64,000 nucleotides of DNA from Phoronis australis. Lineage: Eukaryota > Phoronida > Phoronidae. The first letter of the stretch is position 1. Each line of letters begins with the position of its first letter. Positions 1-10,165 of the stretch are shown here, in pieces. The stretch is taken from positions 593,333-657,332 of the forward strand of contig NMRA01000160.1 in NCBI GenBank assembly GCA_002633005.1, given 5' to 3'. The translations under genes and the position numbers were made by a program. The notes under the pieces were generated by a model. That model had not been told where the DNA came from. It ran no database searches and saw only the letters and a list, made by a program, of their open reading frames with translations.

Positions 1-525
1 CCCGCCTCTGATTCATGATTTCTTGAACTCAATAACTTCAAGTACTTGACTTCAATGAATAACAATGTGCATTAGACTAAATTTATCGAATCTTATACTG
101 TGTTCCGGTTTTATTTAAGGAAACTATAAACCAGCCTCCAATAAAAAAATAATTTCGGCCACATAACGTTATGACATTGGTATCAAACTGTGCCTTAGTC
201 AAGTTGGAGGGGATTTCAGGTATTCGAAAGAGCCGACAGGTCGTTATTGCTTGAGACTGGGCCGCACAAGTTGGTTTGTCACTGCGTGACATTTCATGCA
301 CGGAACAAGGTCTCGAGGAATAACGAAGTGTCACAGTTCTTTGCAAGTCCTTAAATTACTTCTCACTGAGTAAGGAACAAGCTGATATAGGAACAAGTGG
401 TCGAAATCACTCGAGTTTGCTTCTTTGATGGAACACGGGTAACCGCTTTGATAATTATGGTCAAAATAAACATTTCAGCACAGGCTAACTTAGTATGCAT
501 GCAATGACTAATTGGGTGCAAATAC

Positions 526-744
526 CTTGATATATTTCATGATAGCAGGGTAAGCCTTCCAACCTCCGATACCAGACGACAGATTGTTTTTGATGGGAAA
601 GGACGTCTGTACGGCAGTAGCGACCTCTGGTAGCGTGAAAATATGGTAGCCGAGTTCTTGGAACTCTTGTTCAACTTTTGGGTCGGATTCTTCATCTCCC
701 TCACACAATACTACACCGACGACGTAACGACTGGTCTTGTCATA
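526..744 (-). CDS. TEX264: TEX264-like exon 3
   Basis: Acceptor TTGTGTTGTAG before 744, donor GTATTT after 526; 219 nt, phase 0 at both ends (73 codons). It encodes DKTSRYVVGVVLCEGDEE and ends in YPAIMKYIK, the second half of the GyrI-like domain. The following exon is outside the window. Confidence 0.88.
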
Positions 745-2467
745 CTACAACACAAGTGGAAATTATAATGTTCAATTCCCATTGTATAGTATCATGATTG
801 TATTGCCTGTTACAGTTGTAGGCCTTATTGTATTGTATAATGTAATTTCGTTTGTCGAAGGTTTGGACGTTGTAGGTTAGTCCGGCCCCGACCTCAGTAT
901 TTTGAAGGATGCAAAATTGAGTTAATCGGCGAAAACCTTAAACACGTCTCAGAAATTTAATTTTGTAGCCGACGTACAAAAAATCGCATAGTTTCATCAA
1001 CATGATTACCAAATTGTGTTTCCATAGCTGCAGTTTGTAATTAAGATGCAAATACGATATTTTAATTTGACCACAAAAGAAAAATTAAACCAGCTTGAAA
1101 ACATCGAACATCCTGACAAAGATCACAGACGTAGAATGAATGTCACAAAGGCGGGGTTAACCAAGCTTTTTAAAAAGAACTAAAATGCTCCCTGTCTACG
1201 TAAGCCCCAAAATGGCACGCCGGTGGCGTTTTAGTTGTTGATTGCGTGTGAAGGGGAGGTCCCCCTGGGCACAATTAATGCACTTCTGAAGTTGAAGACT
1301 TGGTAACCATGAATACCAGATAAAATCGACAAGTAGGTCTATAGTAAGCAAGTGTTAAGTCCCAGCACACGACGCTACCGGCCAGATTAAGTTCACCTGT
1401 GTCGGGTCGTCATAGTAGATACCAATGGTCGTCAACTCAGGATGAATCTTTCGAATCTCTTTGAAACCGTCACTGCCACCCCGTGAGCAGTAGTCACCCG
1501 TGTTTGCCTTGTAGGCGATTCTGAAACAAAGCCGCACATGTACGTATTGATAGGGTGTCCGACGTTCGTCGCCTGTGGGGTTAGTAGCATAGGTCTAGGC
1601 CTGGTATGAAGGGATGTGACAGTGGGTAGTGACAGTGTTGGCCATAACAACAGGCTAGGGGTAAATGGCCCACATGAATTGGACATATCGCCGTTCGCTG
1701 AGCTATTTGCCCCATTGAAAGGGACGTTTTGCCTCAGTTATGTGACAAAAGACACAAAGTCTATATATTTCTTTTTTATGCTACAATGCCCTTGAATTAA
1801 ATGCCGTGATTTACATGTTTTCGAATTTTAGTACTAGATTTGACAGTCCGTTACAACCAGATATTAATACGGATCGGGCGCTCGCGCTTAAGAGGTCATT
1901 TTTGGCCGGCCCCACGTACCCAGTAGTTATCTTAGCGAGTAGCCAAATCTTCACTAGAAAACGACAGAATATTTTTTACTAAAGTTTGAAGTCAATAATT
2001 ACAGAATAATACATTGATGAACGTTCCGAAATTTGAGGTTGCCAACAGCCGGGTAATGCCGATGCGAAAACACGAGAGACATATTCAAATCCTTAGCGGC
2101 ACAGTCTGCGACCCGGCCGTCAATATTTTGGTCAAATCAGTGACTAGTAATTGATAGGATCACAACTAAATTTCGTTTGAACAACTAATTCACATTTGGC
2201 CTAGCTACGATAGTCATTCTACTAGAAAACATACTTGTAAAACTCGCCTCGTTCGAATGATATTCCATAGATGTCCTTGCCAATATACTGAATAACCCGC
2301 CAAACTTACCTCATTTTTCCGTATACAGGACGTCTACATGTGACCGCTCTAATCTGCTGACATATTCCGGAATGCATTAAATACAGGACGGGAGGAACAA
2401 CGAGCGATGCTGTCGCAACAGCCAGGTGCTTCCAGTTTAAAACATAGCCAAATAACTCAAGTTCCAT
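526..2467 (-). CDS. TEX264: TEX264-like ER-phagy receptor, 5' part of gene (exons 1-3, incomplete at 3' end)
   Basis: Seen: three minus-strand exons, 2310-2467, 1397-1520 and 526-744, joined by GT..AG introns with consistent phases (2, then 0), give 167 codons. Residues about 10-32 form a hydrophobic segment that would anchor the N-terminus in a membrane. Exons 2-3 hold the conserved core: an AYK motif, then HPEL..IGIYYDDP, VVGVVL.EGDEE and YPAIMKYIK, in the same order and spacing as vertebrate TEX264. Known: TEX264 is a single-pass ER protein with a GyrI-like cytosolic domain and a C-terminal LC3-interacting motif, and acts as a selective ER-phagy receptor. The C-terminal disordered part with that motif is not in the window; the gene must continue past position 1. 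The start is the first ATG of the membrane-anchor exon. Identity is confident; the exon 1 assignment is slightly weaker because this region is poorly conserved. Confidence 0.85.
1397..1520 (-). CDS. TEX264: TEX264-like exon 2
   Basis: The acceptor is TTTGTTTCAG just above 1520 and the donor is GTGAAC below 1397; 124 nt. It encodes the first half of the GyrI-like domain, including IAYKANTGDY and IGIYYDDPTQ. The latter aligns with the IAVYYDNP segment of vertebrate TEX264. Confidence 0.88.
2310..2467 (-). CDS. TEX264: TEX264-like exon 1 (start codon, membrane anchor)
   Basis: ATG at 2467; 158 nt ending in a GTAAG donor, phase 2. It encodes a short polar lead, a hydrophobic stretch containing ATASLVVPPVLYLM, then a basic segment with three Arg. 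The join to exon 2 recreates codon AGA and runs straight into the conserved RIAYK motif, which supports the pairing. Confidence 0.75.
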
Positions 2468-5273
2468 TATGCTTTCAGAGTAGCCTTAAATTTCCAAAAG
2501 TAAAAATTCCGGGTTCTCAATCTCACTGACGAATCTCAATATGTCGAATCAGTGTTCAGCACGACTTAAATATTCAATGATGACAAGGCGTGTTGTATAT
2601 TTTTAGCCGTCACCAGCATTGACCTAAATAACAGTAGCATATACCTGAATGGAAAAGTGATGAAATTTGTAATGAGTCAAGGGGTCAGTGAATCGAGGGC
2701 ATACGTGTTATAAGACCATTGAATGGTCGACGCTGGACGTATAGTATTCAGTTCAAAACAAATGACGTACGCAAGAAAGTGTGGTCAGACTGGCTGAGGC
2801 TAAATTTCATCATATCCAACACTGTAATTTCTTTCCTATGAAATAAACGAGTTTCCGGTAAGATTATGAGACACGAGTGTATTTTTTTCTATCGATCGAT
2901 ACCTTTTTTCGCAGAATTGATCCCGCACTTACTGACAGTCGGATCAGGGGACCTGTTTTCCTCCGCCACCTACGGAATGAAACGACAAAAATGACGCAAG
3001 CACACCATTTCTAAGGCCTTACGCAACGTTTTGGACAGCCAGTTTTTAAGTTGGCGCGCAGCCCCCTCCCAATAACATTGGCATCCGAGATCCGCCAGTG
3101 TTCACGCTCGTGAGCAAAGCCACCACTTGAGCACACGTAGAGTTCTTACTCGTCACAGACGGCGGACTAAAACTTCATCTCCGTTTCACTGGCCTGGCAA
3201 ATAACTATAAAATCGAGAATTAAAAGGTATTTTACTCTCATAAACTAGGCCTCTTAATTTTCCATCGCAAGCTTAGTTGGCAAACCCTTCTGAAGTGTTC
3301 TCTCACGGCGGTTTCCCATGTCCTTGTTAGTAATAGAAATATAATCCAATCATGGTACGAAGTATTGCGCGACTATTCATTAGAGTAAAAGGTATATTTT
3401 TTATTTCCGTTTTTAGACAGCTAATCATGCCATGACGAAACAATGCAAAAGCTTAATAAATAGGGATGATTCTTATGTCATCCACTGTGGCCGGAGCTGT
3501 CAATGCCAGAAAACATTGATTTGCCCTCAACTGAAAGACGGCCCTGCTGGGGGTTACTTACATACAAGCGGGTAAAATGTAAACGGGAGTCGGTGCCGCC
3601 TTTTTTCGTTCTAAATTGTTGCCATCTACAGAAGAGGTTCGTGTGTTACAAAAGTACAGGTATAGGGCCTGTTCCAAGAAACTTGAGATCTCTTTCTTCA
3701 AACGGAATTGAGACAAATTTAAGTTTTATTTTAAAATTGACTGAAATTTAAGATTTGTCTAAGGTAAGTCACTTGGAACGGGCCATAGTATAGCTATTGG
3801 TGCCCGGCGCGGAACTGGAACTGACTAAGGTGTCCCGTGGTCGTCCCCACCGATGACACACCCTACCCCCAGTCGTCACCAAGTTTGCGTTGTTTCCCCA
3901 CCCAGTCAGTCAACACCAAGGTTTTACTTCGCCCCCGGTTTTTGTGTCGTTCCCTTTGCCATCTGGCTAATTTTTGTGCGCGACTGTTTGTGCTACCTGT
4001 CCTCGCTTTGTAGGGGTGCCGCCCGAGGCGGACTGCTCCCCCACACCAGTTCCCATTAAGTTCCTATAACGGTATGTTCAATTTTTAAAAGATAACCACG
4101 AATACCTAACAACTTCTAATAAAGCAAGCAATTTTAATAAATGTCACAATAGAAAATGTGCAAGTAAAACACACATGTAGCAGTGAACTGTGTGGGAACA
4201 CACAGACAGGTTCCCTAGACAAATTATAAGAGGAGATTCTTTGGAAGTAAAACCCTCCAAGTGGTTTCCACTTATAAGTATCCTGGTGTTGACTTCTCTC
4301 CAAAATTATGATGGATTGCAGCTACCCAAAGAAGGTTGCCATTAGGGTGGATAAACTAGGAATACAACACATACCACCAACCCCAGACTTTGAAATATTT
4401 GACCAATGAATCACACTGCCCAATGCTGTGGAGCCAAAATAGCTAGGAAGCCTTCCAAAACATATGGTTAGCTTGAAAAGGAGCATGTAGAAGTTTGCAA
4501 ACCTGTGTTGCCGCTACAGACCAAATACTGTTTGATCATCATCAAACACTGGTTCAAAACTTCTCAAAATGTCTCCTTATTAGAAATCAAGGGCAGCTTA
4601 TAATAATTTGCACTACTTGGACAAAATGGTGGGTATTCATCAAACAGGGCTTCTTCGATCAGTTAGACACAAATTTTCAAATTATGGTTTCTACGAAAAT
4701 TGGTTGAAAATTCATTCCTGCAAATTTTTAGGCAAACAATAAAGTATTGTTATTTGCAAGGTTGGTGATAATTTCAAAAAAATTAACCAGTAAGGAACTT
4801 GTGGTGTGGTTATACCTTTAGGTTATTGTCTTTCAACTAAAAATTAAAACCATCTCATAAGCTTCAACCCAGAACATATACATGCATTATGTATTGACTT
4901 TTGAAGGTTTGTCTGTACACTTTACAGACTTGACCGTCAGTTGACTATCAGAAAATTCACATGCTAAAGTAGGTTTCAATAATATTTATTTAATCTCGCC
5001 AGTAAACAGGAAACATATATTTTGAAGAGTTCAACCTAACAGCACAAAGCTAAAAATATTAAAGATCTTAAAAATTGGATTTCAGAGAGTGCGCTTGTTA
5101 ACATGCACACCTACAGTACAAGAAAAAATGAAGTATTCAGACAAAATACGGTTTTCCCACCACGAGGGGTAATTTTGTTAACAGCAAAAATGACTGGTAA
5201 CAACTAATAGGGTGGCAAAATTTTAATGACAGAATGGCTTAGCCAACTTACTAACTTTCCTGTTAATTCCATT
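2468..5273. other. Intergenic stretch between TEX264-like and the next minus-strand features
   Basis: No exon recognised on either strand. It holds a short inverted-repeat element at about 3668-3786 and a moderately GC-rich block at 3840-4060 without recognisable coding. The TEX264 promoter should lie just above 2467, but no TATA box or other diagnostic element is visible. The rest is AT-rich and unremarkable. Confidence 0.5.
3668..3786. mobile_element. Short MITE-like element with GGGCCTGTTCCAAG inverted ends
   Basis: The left end reads GGGCCTGTTCCAAG and the right end, read inversely, GGCCCGTTCCAAG, enclosing about 90 bp of AT-rich DNA. Both flanks carry TATAG/ATAG, a possible short target duplication. 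Size and structure suit a non-autonomous DNA transposon; the superfamily is uncertain. Confidence 0.5.
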
Positions 5274-5597
5274 TCATTCTTGGTCATCAGGGGAGACAAC
5301 TCTGATGATGAATTCGGCTTCTGCCCAGCTGTCATGACAGGCAATTACAAGTAATTTGTCTGAATACTTTTGGCTTGTAATGTAGCCAACAGATTCCATT
5401 TCACCAATCAAACTTTCAGCCTTGTAAAAAGCTTTTAAGGCTGTTGCTACCATGTTCTTGGAGGTTAACTGCCATGACAGTGTTTCACATGGCATTGTAA
5501 AGTTTAAAAATGAAATATACACAGTTTTACGAAGAAGGGTACACTTTTCAAAGTTCAAGCACATCCAATGGACACTCTTTTCATTTCTTGTACCCAA
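5274..5597 (-). CDS. Possible orphan terminal exon, unrecognised protein
   Basis: An open minus-strand frame. The plausible part starts either at the Met at 5452 or after a weak CAG acceptor near 5470, and ends at TGA 5274. The C-terminal ~60 residues (NMVATALKAFYKAESLIGE, later KLLVIACHDSWAEAEFIIRV) look like real protein, with alternating helix and beta-like stretches and no low complexity. I do not recognise a family. It sits 3' of the glutaredoxin-like gene and its poly(A) signal, on the same strand. It could be a last exon of another transcript, a single-exon small gene, or chance. A nearby stretch (5147-5215) resembles 9000-9070, so repeats intrude here. Confidence 0.3.
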   Translation of the reverse strand: MGTRNEKSVHWMCLNFEKCTLLRKTVYISFLNFTMPCETLSWQLTSKNMVATALKAFYKAESLIGEMESVGYITSQKYSDKLLVIACHDSWAEAEFIIRVVSPDDQE

Positions 5598-5991
5598 AGA
5601 ACAAAGCCTTTACTCCCCTTCCGCCTGGTATCCGCCTGTCCCCACATTTCGACTCCAGTACTGTGATGACCTTAGACACATGATTTTCTCAACTAATTTT
5701 GAACTTTGAACTTTGAACTCTGTCACTGCAATGCCACATCATCCAATGACTACTTCTTCATATCTTAGTTACAAAGGATCAAATTTCTTAAACAATAAGT
5801 ATTAATAGTACACTGCTAACACAAATATGTTTAAATTGATGGTCAAAGAATCTTATTGTATGCACAAAAGCAATACCCAGATGTTCGTGATCAGTGACTG
5901 CCTTTTTTTCTAAAAAACATGACTTTGATGGAAATCACAAAATTTTCCACAAACGTAGATTTTTCCACATGAAACTTGAAAATTCTGTTTC

Positions 5992-5997
5992 TTTATT
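5992..5997 (-). terminator. Candidate poly(A) signal for the glutaredoxin-like gene
   Basis: Minus-strand AATAAA about 235 nt downstream of the glutaredoxin-like stop codon (6231). This is the closest canonical hexamer and would give a short 3' UTR. Confidence 0.45.
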
Positions 5998-6230
5998 CTA
6001 TTACTAACAGAAGCACGTCTGATATTCTCTTTTTTAATGGATCTTATAGTCCCAGTACTCCACAGTCAACAATGAAGACGTCAACATTCCATGAAAAACA
6101 AAAGTTTTGATTTTTGACAGCCGAGCTTCGATCCTTGGTAACAAACATATCATCTTACCTTACCTGTCTAAGTCATGGTAACAATATTTGCAATGGAGCC
6201 TTGTCCTCTAGTTATTCATGTCACCACTGC

Positions 6231-6404
6231 TCAAACACTGTCAGTCTGTTCCAGTTCATTCAGTTTTCTCTTGATTAAGTTCAAGTTCACTTTATGCCTC
6301 ATCAAATACTTGCCGTTCAAATGGAACACAGGAATGTCATAACGATACTTGTCAAACCACTCTTTGTTACGCTCCTCCTCGATGTCGATTTCTTCAAACT
6401 CAAA
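6231..6404 (-). CDS. C5orf63: C5orf63-like exon 2 (cis-Pro strand, stop)
   Basis: The acceptor TTTGCAG is directly above 6404; 174 nt including TGA at 6231-6233. It encodes FEFEEIDIEEERN, then IPVFHLNGKYLM and a basic C-terminal helix, matching the second half of the family fold. Confidence 0.87.
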   Translation of the reverse strand, partial: FEFEEIDIEEERNKEWFDKYRYDIPVFHLNGKYLMRHKVNLNLIKRKLNELEQTDSV

Positions 6405-8708
6405 CTGCAAAGAGTACCATCGTGAATATTCAGTTTAAGACGTAAATACCAGCATTCCTTACCATTTCCATGCCAAAAACTTTTACAAAGCTATATTCTG
6501 CCCCTGCTTTAACGAAAATTCAATTACCCCATAAAATCGGTTTCATGATATTCCTTATTGTAACAGGACTCCATTACTTATAGGAATATCAAAACCATCA
6601 GAGACTTAGGGCAATGCTTTAGACCACAGTTTACGAGATGACTCCGTGGTGTAGTGGTAGACTCAAATTATCTGTAGTGTCAGAAGTCATGGGTTCGAAT
6701 CCTGCCTCGGACAAAAAATCACACCAGGAGTGTACCACATATCTGTGCTCGTTCTTCCAAGAACGCGGGAGCACCTGACGATGGCCGGAGAATAGACTGA
6801 CTGAAACGTCGTGACAGTGTAAATAGACAAGAGGTCGGTATAAATAGATCAAGAGATTTTAATAATATTTGTAACATGCCACCACCTCAGAGTGGTTTTA
6901 GAAAGTCAGTTTACTGGGGTTCGTTAACAAAAAAGTTACAACTTCGAAAATGGAGCGTGTACGCATTGCTGGTGACCAGAACATCACAACCATCAGCGAC
7001 TCAATAAAATGGCTAACTCTAAAATTACGAATTTGAAAATGGCGTGTGCATGCACTGCCAGTGACTCAAGTTGGTAAAGGAAATGTAATACTTTCACGGA
7101 AAGGAATATTGGGCTGATTTCATGTGAGTAAATGGCCCTATTCGATTTTCGTTTCTTAGCCAGCTAAACAGGGCGAACTACGCCTTTAAATTAGACCATC
7201 TGTAAAACATAAAATTGGTCGGTCTCAACCAACTTCTCAATGAAATTAGGGTAATTTTTGGCTTTGAAAAAGTATCAATACGCTAAACTAGGTTGGCTAA
7301 CGAACGTCAGGTAACTTCTAAGCCCCAAATGTATGGTTTTGGACCTGGTGGTAATACTAGTAACCTAGTTCCTTGCCCAAACACTAGGTGGAGTAACAAT
7401 CAGAGATATTTTGTGCCTCTCATCAGAATTTTGTCAACATAGTTTCGAATTTCAACATCAGCAAATTATGAGTAGCTTAGAGAACACGTCAGTCAAGTTT
7501 TCATTCATAAGACAATAAAGACAGCACTCTAGAGAGTGACATTCGGTGAAACGGAATGAAAAGTGACGATGATGATGACAGAAATTGGAGAGTGGAATAG
7601 ATTCCATGGCCGCACCTCTAATTTCCAGAGCTGAGTAGAGCTCTCTACAACCCTCTGAACCCCAGTCCTGGTGATGTAAATACTAAACTCACAATACCAT
7701 ACCCGCACTTCTCGACTTCACACACTCACAGGTACTGAAAATACTCCACAGCCAGTCTGCAAACTCCATACTCAGAGATCTAAATACGATACTCGACCCA
7801 CGGAGTTTGTTCACTGAGTTTGGAGTATTTTAGGTGCATGCTTGGAGTTTAAAGCCTACCTTCCATAGAATTTAGTTATTTTAGGCCTACTAGGCTAACC
7901 AGATAGTCCTAGCAATGCCTTAGCAAAATAAGAAAATGTGAGTTTAATCACTCTAATGTAGGTCCCTCAAATAATAGATGATTTGCCTTTTAATGCCATG
8001 TTGTGTCATCGCGAGATCCCAGCACAAATAACAAAAAGACCGAAAACAGTTGAATTGAATAGGGTCTGAATGGAACACCATTGCGTGCGGGTGTTATTTG
8101 CAACTGTTTGAATTAAAAAGCGATTTTCACTGTGACGTGGACAAAAGCAACCCAATACCCCTACTAGTTCATTACATCTGGCAATTTATGGCACAAGTGG
8201 GCTCACAGCGATGCTCTTAACATACTACAGGAACCAAATTTACAGGTGCTACCATTCAAGAAAGGCTTAAGGGTGCAGGTACAGAATTTATACCACGTGT
8301 TTGGTGTTTGTTGGTGTGGAACTGAGGTTTTGACGATCGAAGTTTGAATTTAGAGGTGAGCTGTGGAATTGTTTCCATCCCTACGAAATAATAAAGGAAT
8401 TCCATTTCACCAAATCATAATTATTGTAGAAATCCTACCCTGTGCCAGACAGGCATAAGAACCTCCTTGGCCTCAACACATAAGCTGCAGTTGTCTTTGG
8501 TGTATAAAGTTAACAAGGGTTTGGAGTTTTGTAGAGGGCCACATGACGACGACTTCTTTGAAGATGTTGCACTGATGGTTACAGTTAGTCCTGTTGAACT
8601 AGGAACGTCGTGTGTCTTTCCACAACGGCCAATTAGGAGACTGCGCGAGAGTCGTCGCAACATGAAACAGTTCATGCATACACCAACTACACAATCAGTT
8701 GTTGGCAC
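6231..8708 (-). CDS. C5orf63: Glutaredoxin-like protein, C5orf63 family, complete two-exon gene
   Basis: Seen: exon 1 8439-8708 and exon 2 6231-6404, phase-0 junction, 147 codons plus stop. Residues 64-77 read PLLTLYTKDNCSLC: the first beta strand of a thioredoxin fold followed by a CxxC redox motif (Cys74, Cys77). Residues 112-121 (YDIPVFHLNG) carry the cis-proline motif IPV, then the short YLM strand. Known: C5orf63 / yeast YDR286C proteins are small glutaredoxin-like thioredoxin-fold proteins of poorly defined role. The first ~30 residues are rich in Arg, Ser and Leu without acidic residues, especially from Met12 (MNCFMLRRLSRSLLIGR), which suggests a mitochondrial presequence and makes Met12 a possible alternative start. 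The gene is divergent from TM6SF, with 1.25 kb between start codons. Its intron carries a tRNA-derived SINE. Confidence 0.87.
6637..6860 (+). mobile_element. tRNA-derived SINE in the C5orf63-like intron
   Basis: Positions about 6643-6713 have a tRNA-like promoter head: a TGGTGTAGTGGTAGAC box A region and a GGGTTCGAATCCTG box B, with near-complementary ends (TCCGTGG and CCTCGGA, one mismatch). The anticodon arm does not fold well, so it is not a working tRNA. The following ~120 nt contain CTGACGATGGCCGG and CTGAAACGTCGTGAC, a body motif typical of animal retroposons. Confidence 0.65.
6930..7260. repeat. Degraded dispersed repeat, family also near 51.4 and 56.3-56.6 kb
   Basis: Phrases such as GAAAATGG.G.GT..ACGCATTGC, AGTTGGTAA.GGAAAT and TATTCGATTTTCGTTTCTTAGCCAGC recur in altered form at about 51420-51680 and 56280-56600. 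No coding capacity is seen. Boundaries are uncertain. Confidence 0.4.
8439..8708 (-). CDS. C5orf63: C5orf63-like exon 1 (presequence and CxxC)
   Basis: 270 nt ending at an AGG|GTAGGA donor, phase 0. It encodes the presequence-like N-terminus, a Ser-rich linker and the CSLC redox site followed by the EAKEVL helix. Confidence 0.83.
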
Positions 8709-9957
8709 CTACAACAAAGTTACAAAATAAAGCATATTCGTTACAAGTTTCCGAAACCATTGTGGTTTTCACAAGAAACACTGGACTTTGACTTACGCAA
8801 AACCTTTTCTAATCACCAGTAGAAAATGGCATGTTCAGTAGACCAAGAAAAAAGCCTCGAAATCAGATCAAGTTCGACTGGAAAGTGCATGGGCTTCATT
8901 GCATACGATACAAAGTACAGAGTTCTCTTGGATAAAAATGGTTACCCGTTTTTGGCTTGGATGCTGCATACTAGCATAGTGTACAAGGCAAAAGTAATCA
9001 GACAAAACACTGTTTCCCCGACACGACAAATTAACCAACAGCAAAAATTACTGGTAGTAACTGTTTTGAGTCATTTTGTTTCAATACTAAACTGGTTTGT
9101 AAGCTGTAAACCCAAAAGTGAATGCAGTACTACACTCTATCACAGTGCTAAACTTTGCAGTATAGGTGGCACTGTGTCAGAGGGTAATGCAGAAATAGAA
9201 CTGTTCTTGGCTTTCTCACACTCAATCTTAAAGAGCCACGTAACACTAATCAGGCAGTGACGGATCTAGGATACCATTAGGGGGGGGGCAACATGTCGTC
9301 TCGGGGAATTGGGGAAAGCGCGGTTGTAAGTGTACAGGGGTCTCGAAGATGTGGGGGTTGGGAGTGTGTGTGAACCTGCTGCTTGGACATTCTACCAAAG
9401 AAAACTGGAACGCCTGTAATCCCCGGACGCCATCTGGGGTCTGATCCCCCCCCNCCCCCCTTCTCCACAACCGGTCCTAGATTTCCTCACGCTTTGCGTT
9501 AATGCTCTTTCATTGTGCTTGCCAAATTAAAAATCGGAATAACAATCACCGTCCCAACTTCAAGTACAATTCTACGATGTTCGAGAAGAACAGGAACGAA
9601 TCTGACTTCTTGGTCAATCACGACTCCAGTTCACACTTCGTGCTGAGGGTTCGAAAAGCCACTGTCGTGAAATAAATTTAAACGTCCTCAAAATTAAAAA
9701 AAGATGCATTTACGAACAAATTAATGTAAATAACGAAAGACAGCCTGAAAATAAACCAATGATTAGTCAGATTAGTCAACAGCTTCAGTTTTTTTTGACT
9801 GGCATTAATCAGTCTTGGCTGCAGATAGCTGTTAAGAGTCACCTTGACCTTGGCTTCTCATGTCAACAAAACGTGAGGAACGGAACGGGGTTGCATTGCA
9901 TTTTCTTATAAATTTTACTCTGTGTTTGCCTTTGCAAAGTCAGCGTTCTGTTGTGAA
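8709..9957. promoter_or_regulatory. Head-to-head intergenic region (C5orf63-like / TM6SF), probable shared promoter DNA
   Basis: The two start codons diverge 1,249 bp apart. The interval holds a 235-bp poly-G/poly-C-edged element (9255-9490) and a TATAAA at 9907-9912, 46 bp before the TM6SF ATG, possibly a TATA box. A 144-codon plus-strand frame at 8826-9260 is present but unsupported (see rejected). No CpG-rich core is evident. Confidence 0.4.
9255..9490. mobile_element. Poly-G/poly-C-edged MITE with CAGTGACGGATCTAGGA ends
   Basis: The left end is CAGTGACGGATCTAGGA followed closely by a G run. The right end is a C run (containing one N) then TCCTAGATTTCCTCAC, an imperfect inverse of the left. 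The same architecture recurs at 29298-29579, 48456-48620 and from 50286, so this is a dispersed family of non-autonomous DNA elements. The CAGTGGCGGATC type of end is common in hAT-like elements, but the class is inferred. Confidence 0.6.
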
Positions 9958-10165
9958 ATGCCACTCTTAGGAGCCACTTGTGTTTTTGCAATTTCACTAC
10001 TCGCTATTCCAGCGACATACTCGACAAACTGGATAGTTTCTGTGTACTCTAATTCTCCGTTTGTGATTTTCTGCTTCGGAGTGGCGTGGTTGACCATTAT
10101 AATAATTCTAAGTTATTTGGCAACGAGAGATAAACATGGAAAACCGTCTGACCCACTTTATTATC
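9958..10165 (+). CDS. TM6SF2: TM6SF exon 1 (start codon, first membrane segments)
   Basis: The ATG at 9958 is the first in-frame Met; the frame upstream is open only with non-ATG codons. Two hydrophobic segments (TCVFAISLLAIPATY and a WLTIIIILSYL stretch) lead into the conserved DPLYY. The donor is C|GTAAGT, phase 1. Confidence 0.88.

Noticed and set aside
6642-6713. Possible tRNA gene
   Set aside because: Box A and box B are present, but the anticodon arm does not fold and the sequence continues into a retroposon body; called a SINE.
8826-9260. 144-codon plus-strand open frame with ATG
   Set aside because: No domain or recognisable family. Part of it (about 9000-9070) resembles non-coding sequence at 5147-5215, so it is probably repeat-derived and open by chance.
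9907-9912. TATAAA as a definite TM6SF TATA box
   Set aside because: Only 46 bp from the ATG in AT-rich DNA; mentioned as a possibility within the promoter region but not annotated separately.
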